Shown here: piece by piece, positions 1 to 9,585 of the stretch
Layout of the letters: each line of letters begins with the position of its first letter
Numbering within the stretch: position 1 is the stretch's first letter
Assembly: GCA_963662865.1 (NCBI GenBank)
Contig: OY759969.1
Coordinates: forward strand, 992,001-1,056,000
Direction of reading: 5' to 3'
DNA: 64,000 bases
DNA from: JAJDYQ01 sp963662865
GTDB lineage: Bacteria > Pseudomonadota > Gammaproteobacteria > JAJDYQ01
Program-made: the position numbers and the translations under genes
The notes under the pieces: generated by a model
What the model saw: only the letters and a program-made list of their open reading frames with translations
What the model was told of the DNA's origin: nothing
Database searches by the model: none

Positions 1-1806
1 AGGCAACTTACCTTCCATGATTTCATCAATCTGCCCAGTATCGATAGTCTCATACTTAAGCAACGCCTCGGCCATGATATGCAGCTTATCTTCATTCTCC
101 CTGAGGACTGTTGCTGCCATAGCATAAGCGTCATCGACAATGCGGCGGATCTCACTATCGATATCACGTGCCGTATCATCCGACACATTTTTGTGCTGTG
201 TTACCGAACGACCCAAGAACACCTCGCCATCATCTTCACCATAGGCCAATGGCCCCATTTTCTCAGACAGCCCCCACTTGGTCACCATGTTACGCGCGAT
301 ATCGGTTGCCCGTTCAATATCATTAGAAGCCCCTGTTGTAACGGCATCCTTGCCAAACACAATCTCCTCAGCGATTCGTCCACCAAAAAGGCTACATATG
401 GATGACAACAGGCGCTGCCTGGAATGACTGTAACGATCCCCCTCCGGCAGAAACATGGTGACACCAAGAGCACGACCACGTGGAATAATCGTTACCTTAT
501 ACACAGGATCGTGATCAGGGACCTTACGCCCAACAATGGCATGCCCAGCCTCGTGGTAAGCCGTCAATTTCTTTTCATCCTCAGACATCACCATGGAGCG
601 GCGTTCAGCGCCCATCATAATCTTATCCTTGGCCTTCTCGAAGTCTTCCATATCCACTTGCTTTTTACTGGCTCTGGCCGCAAACAGTGCTGCTTCATTT
701 ACCAGATTAGCCAGATCAGCACCAGAAAAGCCCGGGGTACCTCGAGCAATTAGCTCCAGAGGCGTATTCTCCTGCAAATTTACCTTGCGGGCATGAACTT
801 TGAGAATTTGCTCGCGCCCTCGTACATCAGGAAGGGGCACAACCACTTGACGGTCAAAACGGCCAGGGCGTAACAATGCCGGGTCAAGCACATCTGGACG
901 GTTGGTCGCTGCAATAACAATCACGCCCTCACCACCTTCAAATCCATCCATTTCGACCAGTAGCTGGTTAAGCGTTTGTTCGCGTTCGTCATGTCCACCA
1001 CCAAGACCCGCACCACGGTGGCGCCCAACGGCATCAATCTCGTCGATAAAAATAATGCAGGGCGAATGCTTTTTAGCCTGATCAAACATATCACGAACAC
1101 GCGATGCACCGACGCCGACAAACATTTCTACAAAATCCGAACCGGAAATACTGAAGAAAGGCACCTTGGCCTCGCCGGCAATGGCCTTGGCCAGCAGGGT
1201 CTTCCCAGTGCCAGGAGACCCTACCATTAAGACACCACGAGGTATGGTGCCGCCCAATTTCTGGAACTTGGACGGATCACGCAAAAACTCAACCAACTCA
1301 AAAACCTCTTCCTTGGCCTCTTCAACGCCAGCAACATCATTAAACGTAATCTTGACCTGATCCTCACCAAACATCTTGTGCTTGGATTTACCAAACGACA
1401 GAGCACCACGACCGCCGCCACCTTGCATTTGGCGCATAAAGAAGAGATAAATACCGATAATCAGTAACAACGGGAACCAGTGGATCAAAAGGGTTATCAA
1501 CAATGGCTGCTGCTCTGGCGGTTCACCTCTAATCTGAACGCCGTTGTCGAACAGAGTCGTAATAAGCGGTGTATTATCGGTTTCCGGGTTGTAAGTCTTG
1601 AATACCTGCCCGCCAGATGTCGTGCCAGTGATTGTCCGACCCTGAATAGCAACATCGCTGACCTGACCCTGTTTTACTTGAGTCACAAAGTCAGAATATG
1701 TCAGCTCATTGTTTCTGGCCGCATTCTGACTAAAACCATTAAAAACCGAAATCAGGACAATCGCAATGATCACCCAGAGTATAATGTTTTTTACCATATC
1801 ATTCAT
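1..1806 (-). CDS. ftsH: ATP-dependent zinc metalloprotease FtsH (C-terminus cut by window edge)
   Basis: Membrane-anchored AAA+ protease that degrades misfolded membrane proteins and regulators. The frame is open from an ATG at 1806 to base 1 (602 codons), so roughly the last 40 residues of a usual ~640-residue FtsH lie outside. Two hydrophobic segments are visible (about residues 5-22 and 100-118), followed by a Walker A motif GSPGTGKT at residues 196-203 (the second residue is usually Pro), Walker B IIFIDEID, the SRH region with RPGRFDRQ, and the zinc motif HEAGH at 418-422. A ribosome binding site (GGAAGGTG) lies just upstream of the ATG. In most gammaproteobacteria ftsH follows rlmE; here only an rlmE remnant is left upstream. 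Confidence 0.97.
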   Translation of the reverse strand, partial: MNDMVKNIILWVIIAIVLISVFNGFSQNAARNNELTYSDFVTQVKQGQVSDVAIQGRTITGTTSGGQVFKTYNPETDNTPLITTLFDNGVQIRGEPPEQQPLLITLLIHWFPLLLIIGIYLFFMRQMQGGGGRGALSFGKSKHKMFGEDQVKITFNDVAGVEEAKEEVFELVEFLRDPSKFQKLGGTIPRGVLMVGSPGTGKTLLAKAIAGEAKVPFFSISGSDFVEMFVGVGASRVRDMFDQAKKHSPCIIFIDEIDAVGRHRGAGLGGGHDEREQTLNQLLVEMDGFEGGEGVIVIAATNRPDVLDPALLRPGRFDRQVVVPLPDVRGREQILKVHARKVNLQENTPLELIARGTPGFSGADLANLVNEAALFAARASKKQVDMEDFEKAKDKIMMGAERRSMVMSEDEKKLTAYHEAGHAIVGRKVPDHDPVYKVTIIPRGRALGVTMFLPEGDRYSHSRQRLLSSICSLFGGRIAEEIVFGKDAVTTGASNDIERATDIARNMVTKWGLSEKMGPLAYGEDDGEVFLGRSVTQHKNVSDDTARDIDSEIRRIVDDAYAMAATVLRENEDKLHIMAEALLKYETIDTGQIDEIMEGKLP

Positions 1807-1829
1807 AGCGCACCTTCCGCACTTAAACT

Positions 1830-2010
1830 TACAGGAAGCTCTGAACAATTCCATCCTGGACTTGTAAGAGCACGGAAAACAAAAATGTGATTTTTTGTTA
1901 TTCCTTCCAAAATCAATAGCTTATCGTTATTGATTTTGGCGATACATCCTTGTATCGCCGGGAACTCTTGATTAAATCAGAGTTCTCTTAAAATAATTCA
2001 GCTTCCTGTA
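1830..2010. repeat. multi-hairpin element bounded by 11-bp inverted repeats (MITE-like or structured leader)
   Basis: The ends are a perfect inverted repeat, TACAGGAAGCT at 1830-1840 and AGCTTCCTGTA at 2000-2010. Between them sit four successive local hairpins: AACAAAAA/TTTTTGTT around 1878-1900, AAAATCAATA/TATTGATTTT around 1908-1937, GGCGATACA/TGTATCGCC around 1938-1959, and GAACTCT/AGAGTTC around 1962-1985. It lies directly upstream of ftsH, in the gap between ftsH and the rlmE remnant. Either a small non-autonomous mobile element or a structured 5' region of the ftsH transcript would fit; I cannot tell which. Confidence 0.55.
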
Positions 2011-2059
2011 GTATAGGCGCTATCTCTCTTACCTAATACCCTTCCCCATGAGATAAATC

Positions 2060-2245
2060 TTACGACTTTGCGGACACGACATCCTGAGCTGTACGACAAT
2101 AGACTGATCTAAATTGCTTTCTCACACCAACCATAAACGCATCAAACCCCTCACTCTGTAATACTTTGGCCAGGAAGACGCTCTCCAGCGCCAGCTCAAC
2201 CGGATATGTCGATTCTGGCTGATTTACCGCCGTTCGTACCGCCAA
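2060..2245 (-). pseudogene. rlmE: remnant of rlmE (23S rRNA 2'-O-methyltransferase), C-terminal part
   Basis: A 61-codon reading frame whose peptide aligns by eye with two conserved stretches of RlmE/FtsJ: AVNQPESTYPVELALE resembles the AVDQPRxMYLVELAL region, and VFLAKVLQSEGFDAF resembles the SFVVKVFQGEGFDEF region. The ~10 residues normally between them (LxPGG) are missing, and the end after SVYCR no longer resembles the RKPxxSRxRSxExY tail. It occupies the position and strand expected for rlmE, directly upstream of ftsH. The rest of the gene is absent; an IS element begins 66 bp further upstream. I infer a deletion linked to IS activity. Confidence 0.7.
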
Positions 2246-2310
2246 TATTTAGGGATCATATCACCAATTACAAGATCGCATTCCTCATTTCTCCAAAAGT
2301 CCTGTTGTAG

Positions 2311-3390
2311 TTGTATAAGTTCAGAAACATATTGCACTTTTCAGAGGAGTAGAGCGAGTGCAATATCAGTACATAGGCTATAGGGTAAAAAGCTTCTACC
2401 AGATCATCCGTTATGCCATGAAAGCCGATATGAATAATGAAGTCACCGCACAGCGCCTGAGGGTACTGGAGTTTTGGGACAAACACGGACTACAGGCGGC
2501 CTTGGATCACGGCGATCAAAGCCGTCGCACCGTGCATGCTTGGAAAAAGGCGTACCGTGAACAGAGATTGTCGGGCTCGATGCCGAAAGCTCCCAAAGGT
2601 AAGCGATTACGCCGTTGGCCGCGTGCGGTTGTGGCCCAGACTCACCAGTTGCTCCGGTACTTTGCCAACCTGGGTAAGGAGCCAGTCCATATCCTGCTCA
2701 AGCCCTGGTGTCAGGCACAGTGCTTGCCTTGCCTCAGTGAGTCCATCATTGGACGACTGATCGCCGATGCGCCCGGTAAAATGCAGGTGTCGCCACCAGC
2801 CCTGACGCCTCGGGGCCAAGCCAAAGCGATACCAGCGGACACTGGTCAAACGTCGTATCAGGGGCTCCGTCCCAGCGAAGTAGGCGAATGCGTGGGGATG
2901 GACGCCATTGAACGGCACATGGATCATCTGCGGCGCTACATTGATGAGGTCAGTGGTTACGCCCTGACCATGGCCGTACCTTGGCTCAACAGTCAGATGA
3001 CCAGACAGTTCTTTGAAAAGTGCTTCCGATTAACGCCCTTCAATATCCAACAAGTCGTGACCGGTGAGGGCAGCGAGTTCAAGGGTGAGCTTGAACACCT
3101 GATTGAAGATAGCCAGATTGTTCATCTGTGGACTTATCCCAAGCCACCCAAAATGAATGCTGCATGTGAACGCTTTAATCGCATGGCCCAAGAACAGTTG
3201 GTGGACTTCCACGAAGATCTGCTGTTCACCGACCTGGAGTTGTTTAACGAAAAACTGGCCGATTGGCTGGTTCAATACAACGGCATTCGACCCCATAAAG
3301 GGCTGGGATTACAAATCCCGGTAAAGTAAATCCAGTGTAGTACATTGATTAACCACAACAAAAAATTCAGCTTGTGGTGGACTCATACAA
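2311..3390 (+). mobile_element. IS481-like insertion sequence, copy 1 (nearly complete)
   Basis: About 1,080 bp carrying one transposase gene. The left end starts TTGTATAAGTTCAG at 2311 and continues to TTGCACTTTT at 2332-2341; the right end, read in reverse complement, starts TTGTATGAGTCCAC at 3390. These match the ends of two partial copies at 24563-25000 and 61903-62247, which sets the boundaries. No clear target-site duplication is seen. It separates the rlmE remnant from the nucleotide-sugar pseudogene. Confidence 0.75.
2358..3329 (+). CDS. IS481-like DDE transposase, probably inactive
   Basis: A 323-codon integrase-core transposase frame. The N-terminal ~90 residues form a helix-turn-helix-like region (VLEFWDKHGLQAAL, RRTVHAWKKAYREQ). 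The catalytic core shows the first Asp in ECVGMDAIERH, the third acidic residue in NAACERFNR, and a C-terminal RPHKGLG. The second catalytic block, normally TDNGSEF, reads TGEGSEF, so the second Asp is Gly and the protein is expected to be inactive. The frame begins with GTG at 2358; the ATG at 2418 (MKADMNNEV) is an equally plausible start, since homologous sequence in the other copies begins there. Confidence 0.8.
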   Translation: MQYQYIGYRVKSFYQIIRYAMKADMNNEVTAQRLRVLEFWDKHGLQAALDHGDQSRRTVHAWKKAYREQRLSGSMPKAPKGKRLRRWPRAVVAQTHQLLRYFANLGKEPVHILLKPWCQAQCLPCLSESIIGRLIADAPGKMQVSPPALTPRGQAKAIPADTGQTSYQGLRPSEVGECVGMDAIERHMDHLRRYIDEVSGYALTMAVPWLNSQMTRQFFEKCFRLTPFNIQQVVTGEGSEFKGELEHLIEDSQIVHLWTYPKPPKMNAACERFNRMAQEQLVDFHEDLLFTDLELFNEKLADWLVQYNGIRPHKGLGLQIPVK

Positions 3391-3577
3391 GCAGATTGCT
3401 TACACTGCTACATATTTGGGATATTTGAGGCATTATGAGCACTGGGCGCATCCCGTATAAAATTGGAACCTCACGCTGTCGCTACCGGCGGAACCCATTG
3501 AAGGGCAATCCGACAATTATTATGATACCTATTAGGATACTCTAGCATGGCGCAGATTTTGGACACTCGAGTTTTTT

Positions 3578-4476
3578 ATGCGTCATAAGTCTCTAGATTC
3601 TATTCGCGATAGCGATTCTGTAATTGGTATTGTAGGGATGGGGTATGTGGGCCTAACTCTTTCAGTTGCCCTTGCAGAATGTGGCTTTATGATTTGGGGG
3701 ATTGAGAATCATGCGAAAACGCTTTCGAATCTGCAACTTTAGAAGCGGCGGAGCTTATTAAGCTTCTGGACAATAGTTTCCGTGATGTAAATTTTGCAAT
3801 CGGCAATGAAGTTGCACTTCTCTGTGATGCGGCGGGCTTAGATGGTCGTGAAGTGATTAGTGCCGCGAATAGAGGCTATGCTCGGACCAACATTCCTCCT
3901 CCTGGCTTAGTTGGTGGTCCTTGTCTACATAAAGACCCTCATATTCTGATCGAATCATTGCGGCGTTATGCCTATACCCCACGCTTGATTTCTTACGGTC
4001 GGCATCTCAATGAATCAATTCCGAACTATGTTTGCCAGAAGCTCAAAGATCGTTTTGATTTTGGTTCTGGTGCGGGCTTGAAGATGACGGTGATGGGCTT
4101 GGCTTTTAAGGGCCGCCCTGAGACCAGCGACATACGTGCTTCTCCTTCGCTGGATTTGATAGTGATTTTGAAGAAGATGTATCCTGAAGCGCGTTTATGT
4201 GGCCATGACTTCGTGGTTTCTGATCAGGTGATACATGAGACCGGCTTAGAGGCGGTTTCGGTGAAAGAGGCTTTTGAGGGGGCGTCTCTGGTGATTATTG
4301 CGACCAATAATGAGCGCTACCAATGGCTGGACATAGATGCGCTTATAAAGCGGATGGCGACACCGAAAGTGATTTTTGACGTTTGGTCTATCCTACCCTT
4401 TTCTATCATTCGTGACAATCAAGATTGTGCACTTTTATCCTTGGGCACTGTGGCTGATGGAGGCAAAGCGGCCTGA
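3578..4476 (+). pseudogene. nucleotide-sugar (UDP-sugar) dehydrogenase, internally deleted and frameshifted
   Basis: The 5' part starts at ATG 3578 and encodes an intact Rossmann entry (VIGIVGMGYVGLTLSVALAE) but stops at 3741. The downstream part reads in another frame from about 3728 (ESATLEAAELIKLLDNSFRDVNFAIGNE) and stays open to 4476, containing GLVGGPCLHKDPH, the GLAFKGRPETSDIRASPSL hallmark of the UDP-glucose/GDP-mannose dehydrogenase C-terminal domain, and a final Rossmann-like part. About 100-130 residues between the NAD site and the central helix region are missing. An open frame from ATG 3853 could yield a 207-residue C-terminal fragment. The stop overlaps the next gene by one base (TGATG), so the two were an operon, likely for a surface polysaccharide sugar. 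Confidence 0.85.
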
Positions 4477-5501
4477 TGTCTTTAGGATGTGCTTTAGTAA
4501 CAGGGGGTTCAGGCTTTTTGGGCAGCGCTTTGGTCAAAAAGATGGTCACTGAAGGATGGACGGTGCGTGTGTTGGATGACCATTCTCGAGGATGCCCTCG
4601 GCGTTTAGCCGATGTTGCCAATGATGTGGAGTTAATTGAGGGCGATGTGCGGGATTATGAGGCCGTCTATCGAGCGGCTGAAGGCATTGATGTCATGATG
4701 CATTTGGCTTATATCAATGGGACAGAGTTTTTTTATCAAAAACCACATCTGGTTTTAGAGATTGGAATTAAAGGGGCATTAAATACTTTGGATGTCGCCG
4801 TCTCTCGAGGGATTAGGCGTTATTGGACGATGAGCTCTTCGGAAGTGTATCAGCGTGCGGCGATAATTCCGACTCCTGAAGAGGTTTGTTTAGTAGTGCC
4901 TGATGTAATGAATCCACGCTATAGCTATGGAGGTGGCAAGATTGCCACCGAGCTGCTGGCAGTCAATTATGGGCGTGCGTTTTTCGATAGCGTTGTGATT
5001 GTGCGTCCTCATAATGTGTACGGGGCGGATATGGGTTTTGAGCATGTCATTCCTCAATTGATGATGCGCGCAGCACTTTTAGATGAGTCGGTTAAGCAAT
5101 CGGAGTCGTTATCTTTTTCGATACGTGGCGACGGGTCACAGACACGCTCTTTCGTGTTTATCGATGATTTTATTGAGGGTTGCTACATGGGATTTATGAG
5201 AGGGGCGGATTGTTCAGTATATCATGTGGGGACGGCGAATGCGGTTTCGATGAAGGATTTAGCATTACAGATTATGTCTATTTTTGGCCGCAAAGGGGTT
5301 GTGATGCCGTCGAAGTCACCTTCGGGTGAGACAGACAGGCGCTGCCCTTCAATTGAGAAAGTTACGGCTTTAGGCTATCGCCCTCGGGTTTCGTTGTCGG
5401 AGGGTTTGCGCAAGACAAAGCAATGGTATATCGAGAATCGTGCACTATGGCCGCCGCTGGATGAGGGCTTTATACATGGTGCGACCCATGGCTTAAGCTA
5501 G
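4476..5501 (+). CDS. NAD-dependent epimerase/dehydratase (extended SDR)
   Basis: A 341-residue protein of the extended short-chain dehydrogenase family acting on a nucleotide sugar. The N-terminus has the NAD motif VTGGSGFLGSA (residues 8-18), an acidic residue after beta2 (VLDDHSRG) and DVRD. The catalytic stretch is SSSEVY and Y151-x3-K155 (YSYGGGK). The C-terminal half shows RPHNVYG and RSFVFIDD, usual for the family. Translation is coupled to the upstream dehydrogenase pseudogene by a one-base overlap. The substrate cannot be told from sequence; the neighbouring dehydrogenase points to a UDP-sugar pathway. It is intact although its partner is broken. Confidence 0.88.
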   Translation: MSLGCALVTGGSGFLGSALVKKMVTEGWTVRVLDDHSRGCPRRLADVANDVELIEGDVRDYEAVYRAAEGIDVMMHLAYINGTEFFYQKPHLVLEIGIKGALNTLDVAVSRGIRRYWTMSSSEVYQRAAIIPTPEEVCLVVPDVMNPRYSYGGGKIATELLAVNYGRAFFDSVVIVRPHNVYGADMGFEHVIPQLMMRAALLDESVKQSESLSFSIRGDGSQTRSFVFIDDFIEGCYMGFMRGADCSVYHVGTANAVSMKDLALQIMSIFGRKGVVMPSKSPSGETDRRCPSIEKVTALGYRPRVSLSEGLRKTKQWYIENRALWPPLDEGFIHGATHGLS

Positions 5502-5714
5502 GCCACCTTATCTAGGCATACACATCGATATTGAAGGCGGCTTGGCAAAACCAACTGTTTAATGTCGAAGGGTATTAGCCGGAAACATCTTCAACCGGCC
5601 CGGCCTTCGAATAAAAGCCCGGACAGCCCCACCATTGGAAACACAGTGGAGCAGCAGGTATTTCCGCAATAGCCAGCACTCCGAGAGTAATACGCCCGGT
5701 GGTCATGTCAATCG

Positions 5715-6890
5715 CTACCAGCGCAGCCTCCACTGTGCGCCGATGCCGTGGTTGATCTTACCTGCACCGTCCCTACGGCGCAGCGCCTTGATGTCCAGCT
5801 CCGTATGCGGGCCGCCCGGTACCGATAGCAGACTCCAGCCCAGGGTCAGGTCGAGCCCGGAACCGGTGCCGGACGATGACAAGTCCATATACGGGATGCC
5901 GGTGGGGCCGTCATTCAAGGCAAGACCCCATTCGCCTTCCAGGCTCCAGTAACCGGAGGCCGGGCTGCGCTGAACTCCCTTCCAGTGTGTCCGACAGCGA
6001 ATCCGACAACAACCGGGGCCAGGCCACTCGAGGCCGGGGCGGTGCCATATTCCTGACACGCACTTAGAGATAGACCATGAACGGAATCCGGCCGCCGGTC
6101 GTAGCGCAGCGAACCGGATACGTCCCACTCACACCGCTCTGAAGACTGATGGTCCAGCAGACGCTGGCCACGCAGGTCAATGCGTCGAACCTTTGGAGGA
6201 CAACTCTCAGCTAACGCCGCCACTCAGTTCCACGCCCAAGTCGTCGCAGGTATAACCACCGTCATAGCGCATACCTAACTCCAGTTCCGGAACCATTCGG
6301 CCAACATCCGCCTGCGGCAACTGCCAGGACCACCCCAAGCCCAAGCGGAAACGCTTCGTGTTCGCCGTCATGCCTGATATACCATCGGCATCGTCTAACT
6401 CAACACATGCTAGCGCCAGCGTTAGGCCGCCCTCCTTCACCGGGCGCTCCAACAGCGTTCCGCGTACACCGGTCGAGGCCGATCTCTGCTCGATGCCACG
6501 CTCCGTACTGCCGATGGCAGTGGTCTGCTCCAAGTCACCACGACCATAGCTCGCCACTGCCCACATCTGCAAACGCTGCGTTACGTTGTGCCGGATATAC
6601 GGCAGCGGCGAGGTCAACCTGCTCGACAACTCGCCCTGTGCCACTCCAATCGCCATCGCCGTCGCTGTACGACAACGTCAGACCGAGCGGCGTTCGGTCA
6701 TTGTCTTGGCCCACGCATTGTCTTGGCCCACGCCCGGCATACCGGCGGTCACATCGCCATCCATCGTGATGCCGTTCTGTGCATCCTCGATGATCTGCTT
6801 GCTGTCTCCTTCCGTGATGTTGCCCTAATTACCTTCCAGGGTCACTCTGATAGCGTCGTCGTCACCGTAACGAGGGCCGGGGTGATGACG
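5715..6890 (-). pseudogene. decayed copy of the Calx-beta/beta-barrel giant protein (C-terminal barrel)
   Basis: Three overlapping frames carry consecutive pieces of the barrel seen intact at 27820-34797. From the N-terminal side: about 6656-6207 contains LPYIRHNVTQRLQ and LELGMRYDGG, 6223-5915 contains IDLRGQRLLDH and WDVSGSLRYDR, and 6000-5715 contains LDIKALRRRD and HGIGAQWRLRW followed by TAG. At least three frame changes break it. Weaker resemblance (for example SYSDGDGDWSG, shifted again) extends to about 6800-6890, where Calx-like sequence fades out. The DNA 3' of its stop is also similar to that 3' of the intact paralogue, so the original copy included flanking DNA. Confidence 0.85.
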
Positions 6891-7164
6891 TAGTTGAGGT
6901 TTGTAACGGTAGCAATATTCAATGGGCCCACAACCGATCATACGGCACAGTATGTTGTTGAGCGGGTGACAATCCCGCAATGTTTCACGCATCTTTGCTT
7001 TAGCCGTCGCGATTCAGAGGTGACACTCACGTTATCCCGGAAGTCGGCACCGGGTAGTTTCCCTTGAATGCTAATGATAGAGTTGAAATTCCGTCCGCAA
7101 GCGAGGATAGTCTGCACCAGACTTTGCCTGTACCGGATATTAGAAGAATAAGATTGAGGGGAAC

Positions 7165-9570
7165 ATGATAATGCGCTTACTGGTTTCATGCCTGAACACT
7201 GCTTTGTTATTCCTGTTGCTGGCCAATACCCATGCGGCAAATATTGAAATTCGTGGGCTGCACCAACGAACTGACGGATCCATACATAATTTTGATGTGT
7301 TGGATGAGGATGCACTGCATCCCGGCGATAGATTTCAGGTTATTCTTTCTGCGGATACACAGACATATTATTCAATAGTGTACGTTTCCAGGAGCGGCGA
7401 TATCGCTCAGATATTCCCTCCAGAGAATCAGACTGGAACCATTGTCGCTGGCGTAAAACAGTACATACCAGGCAGCAATAATTACTTTGCGCTTGACAGT
7501 AACGGCGGGCGAGAGCTGATGTATATCATTACTGATGAACGGATTCTGGAAAATCTGTCTGCAGTGCTCAAACAGGCACAACAGGTTGGAAACTCACCGG
7601 CAGAAATCCACCGTTTCTTACAGGTCTATTTTAAGCGCGTCGATAAAATGGAGATTATTAACACGGGTAAGGATATTGACGGTTTAAACGACAATATCGC
7701 CGAAGGTTTGGTTCAGGATATAGTCGAGTCCTATTCGGTCAATCCATGGTCTGATCTTCAAATCAGGCAGGAAGAGCAGGACGCGCACCGCCGTTCCGTA
7801 GATAATTCAATTCCGGAGGAAGTCAGGCGCCGTGCCCGCGAAGTGCGTTCATTATTGCGTAGGCCATCAGGAACACCGAGCAGCTCATCGCTCCGGATGG
7901 TAGCCGTTCCGCAATCGACAGACAGCGAGAAAAAGGGAGCTTCAGGTACAACTGAAAAGGCTTTTGACGATACACCAACGGATGCCGGCGTTGATCTGAA
8001 AACCATCGCTGACCAAAACGCAGGAGTAAGTACCGATACCACGAATGCGGAATCCCTTGCGGCTGAACGCGAAGAGCTTGAGCAACAGGAAAGATTACTT
8101 GTCGCCCAAATGGAAAGAGAGCAGGCAGAAGCCGAAGCCAGGAGATTAAAGGAAGAAAAAGAGGCTGCGCGACGACTGAAGGAACAGCGTATGGCGGAGG
8201 CTCAAGCGGCTAAAGAGCGTCTTCTTCGGCAACGGGAAGCCCTCGCCAAAGCAGAAACCGAAGCAAGGCGTAAAGCGCAACTGGAGGCTCGGCGTAGCGC
8301 GGAACAAAAAGCAGCCAGGGAGACTCGTCGCAAAGAGGCCAAATATGCGGCCGCTGAAGAAGAACTTCGTAAGGAGGCTGAGCGTATTGCCGCTGAAAGG
8401 GCAGCGGCTGAAGCACGCCGAATGGAAACACAAAGGATGGCTTTATTAGAGGCCGAGAAAGAGGCCCAACGCCTTGAAAAGGAACGCGAAGCTGCAGAAG
8501 CGACAAGACTTGAAAAGGAACGCCAGGAACGGGAAGCTCGGCGTATCGCGGAGCTGAAGGCCGCCGAAGAGGCGCATCGTCTGGAGGAGCAGCGACTTGC
8601 GGAAATAGCAACGAGAGAAAAGGCCGCCCGATTAGAGAAAGAGCGTAAGGATCTGGAGGAGAGATTAAGAGCTGAACAGATGAAAGCCGAAGAGGCAAAC
8701 ATACAGAGAATTGCGGCAAGCATGGAGCCCGCTGAGGATAAGTCTGAAGCGGAATCGCAACAGTTTCTGGACGACGTTTCAGGAGACCCGGAAAGTAATG
8801 AACAGGTCGTGGCTGGAGATGAACCGCAGATTGATGGTACAGGAGAGGCCGCATCGGTTGTTTCAACTAAGCCGCGTGGAGCGGTTGTTGTTTTTCAGTC
8901 AGAGTATAAACCTGAAACCAAACCACTTTCGGTACCTGTCCCTCAAGAGAAAACCATTAATGATAGCAACCCTGGAGAGGAACAGCTCGGAGCTTTATAT
9001 GCCCGGATTGCTTCGTCAATCGTCTCCATCAGAACAGATAATGACGATCAGGCGGCCGGCTTTATATTGAGTGAACAGGGAAATATTCTAACTGGCTGGC
9101 ACGTTATCGATAGCGTTAATGATATCGATGTCGAATTTATGGCGATATCCGGCGTGCCTCACAGTTACAAAGCACGTGTAATCAAACATGATAAGTTCAG
9201 GGATCTGGCTTTGCTTGAGCTGGTAAACCCACCTATCGGCATTCAGCCAATTCAGGTGGCAGCGATGACGTTGCCTGACGCCGGTACCCGGGTACGGGTC
9301 TTCGGTCAAAAAGACGGACGGGTGTGGGCTACGGATGATGCAATGATAACGCGCGTTGCGGAAAACTTTACCTGGTTCTCTGCGGGTAATGTTATCCATC
9401 GAGGAGAGATACTCCAGGTGGACTTGCCGGCTGACGGGAAAAACATCGGTTCACTGATAACCGATATGGAATACCGGATGCTGGGAATAAAGAGCTTTTC
9501 CGGACGTCAAACCGGTAGAACTTATGCGGTATCTGCGCGTACCATCAGTAATTTTCTGAACTCGAAATAA
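7165..9570 (+). CDS. secreted DUF4384-like / coiled-coil / trypsin-fold protein with degenerate active site
   Basis: An 801-residue protein. Residues 1-24 are a signal peptide (LLFLLLANTHA). Residues ~28-165 resemble DUF4384: PGDRFQVILSADTQTYYSIVYVSRSGDI, an FP motif and a YIPG turn. Residues ~290-540 are an almost unbroken Ala/Glu/Arg/Lys-rich helix, predicted to be a long coiled coil. Residues ~610-801 have a trypsin/HtrA-like fold with the His in TGWHVID (H646) and the Asp in RDLALLEL (D680), but the GNSGGP block is replaced by GKNIGSLI (758-765), so it is probably not an active protease. A good ribosome binding site (GAGGGG) precedes ATG 7165. No operon partner is obvious. Specific role unknown; a periplasmic scaffold or sensor is inference. 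Confidence 0.8.
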   Translation: MIMRLLVSCLNTALLFLLLANTHAANIEIRGLHQRTDGSIHNFDVLDEDALHPGDRFQVILSADTQTYYSIVYVSRSGDIAQIFPPENQTGTIVAGVKQYIPGSNNYFALDSNGGRELMYIITDERILENLSAVLKQAQQVGNSPAEIHRFLQVYFKRVDKMEIINTGKDIDGLNDNIAEGLVQDIVESYSVNPWSDLQIRQEEQDAHRRSVDNSIPEEVRRRAREVRSLLRRPSGTPSSSSLRMVAVPQSTDSEKKGASGTTEKAFDDTPTDAGVDLKTIADQNAGVSTDTTNAESLAAEREELEQQERLLVAQMEREQAEAEARRLKEEKEAARRLKEQRMAEAQAAKERLLRQREALAKAETEARRKAQLEARRSAEQKAARETRRKEAKYAAAEEELRKEAERIAAERAAAEARRMETQRMALLEAEKEAQRLEKEREAAEATRLEKERQEREARRIAELKAAEEAHRLEEQRLAEIATREKAARLEKERKDLEERLRAEQMKAEEANIQRIAASMEPAEDKSEAESQQFLDDVSGDPESNEQVVAGDEPQIDGTGEAASVVSTKPRGAVVVFQSEYKPETKPLSVPVPQEKTINDSNPGEEQLGALYARIASSIVSIRTDNDDQAAGFILSEQGNILTGWHVIDSVNDIDVEFMAISGVPHSYKARVIKHDKFRDLALLELVNPPIGIQPIQVAAMTLPDAGTRVRVFGQKDGRVWATDDAMITRVAENFTWFSAGNVIHRGEILQVDLPADGKNIGSLITDMEYRMLGIKSFSGRQTGRTYAVSARTISNFLNSK

Positions 9571-9585
9571 CCATATTATTCCGCC

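Noticed and set aside
79..1890. Plus-strand frames up to 136 codons opposite ftsH
   Set aside because: Antisense to a confidently identified gene; no domain or start signal.
3420..3577. Short frame starting MSTGRIPYKIG before the dehydrogenase pseudogene
   Set aside because: Only 36 codons, no ribosome binding site, no resemblance to any family.
8146..8866. Minus-strand frames of 95-218 codons opposite the coiled-coil region
   Set aside because: Shadows of the Ala/Glu/Arg-rich repeats on the plus strand.
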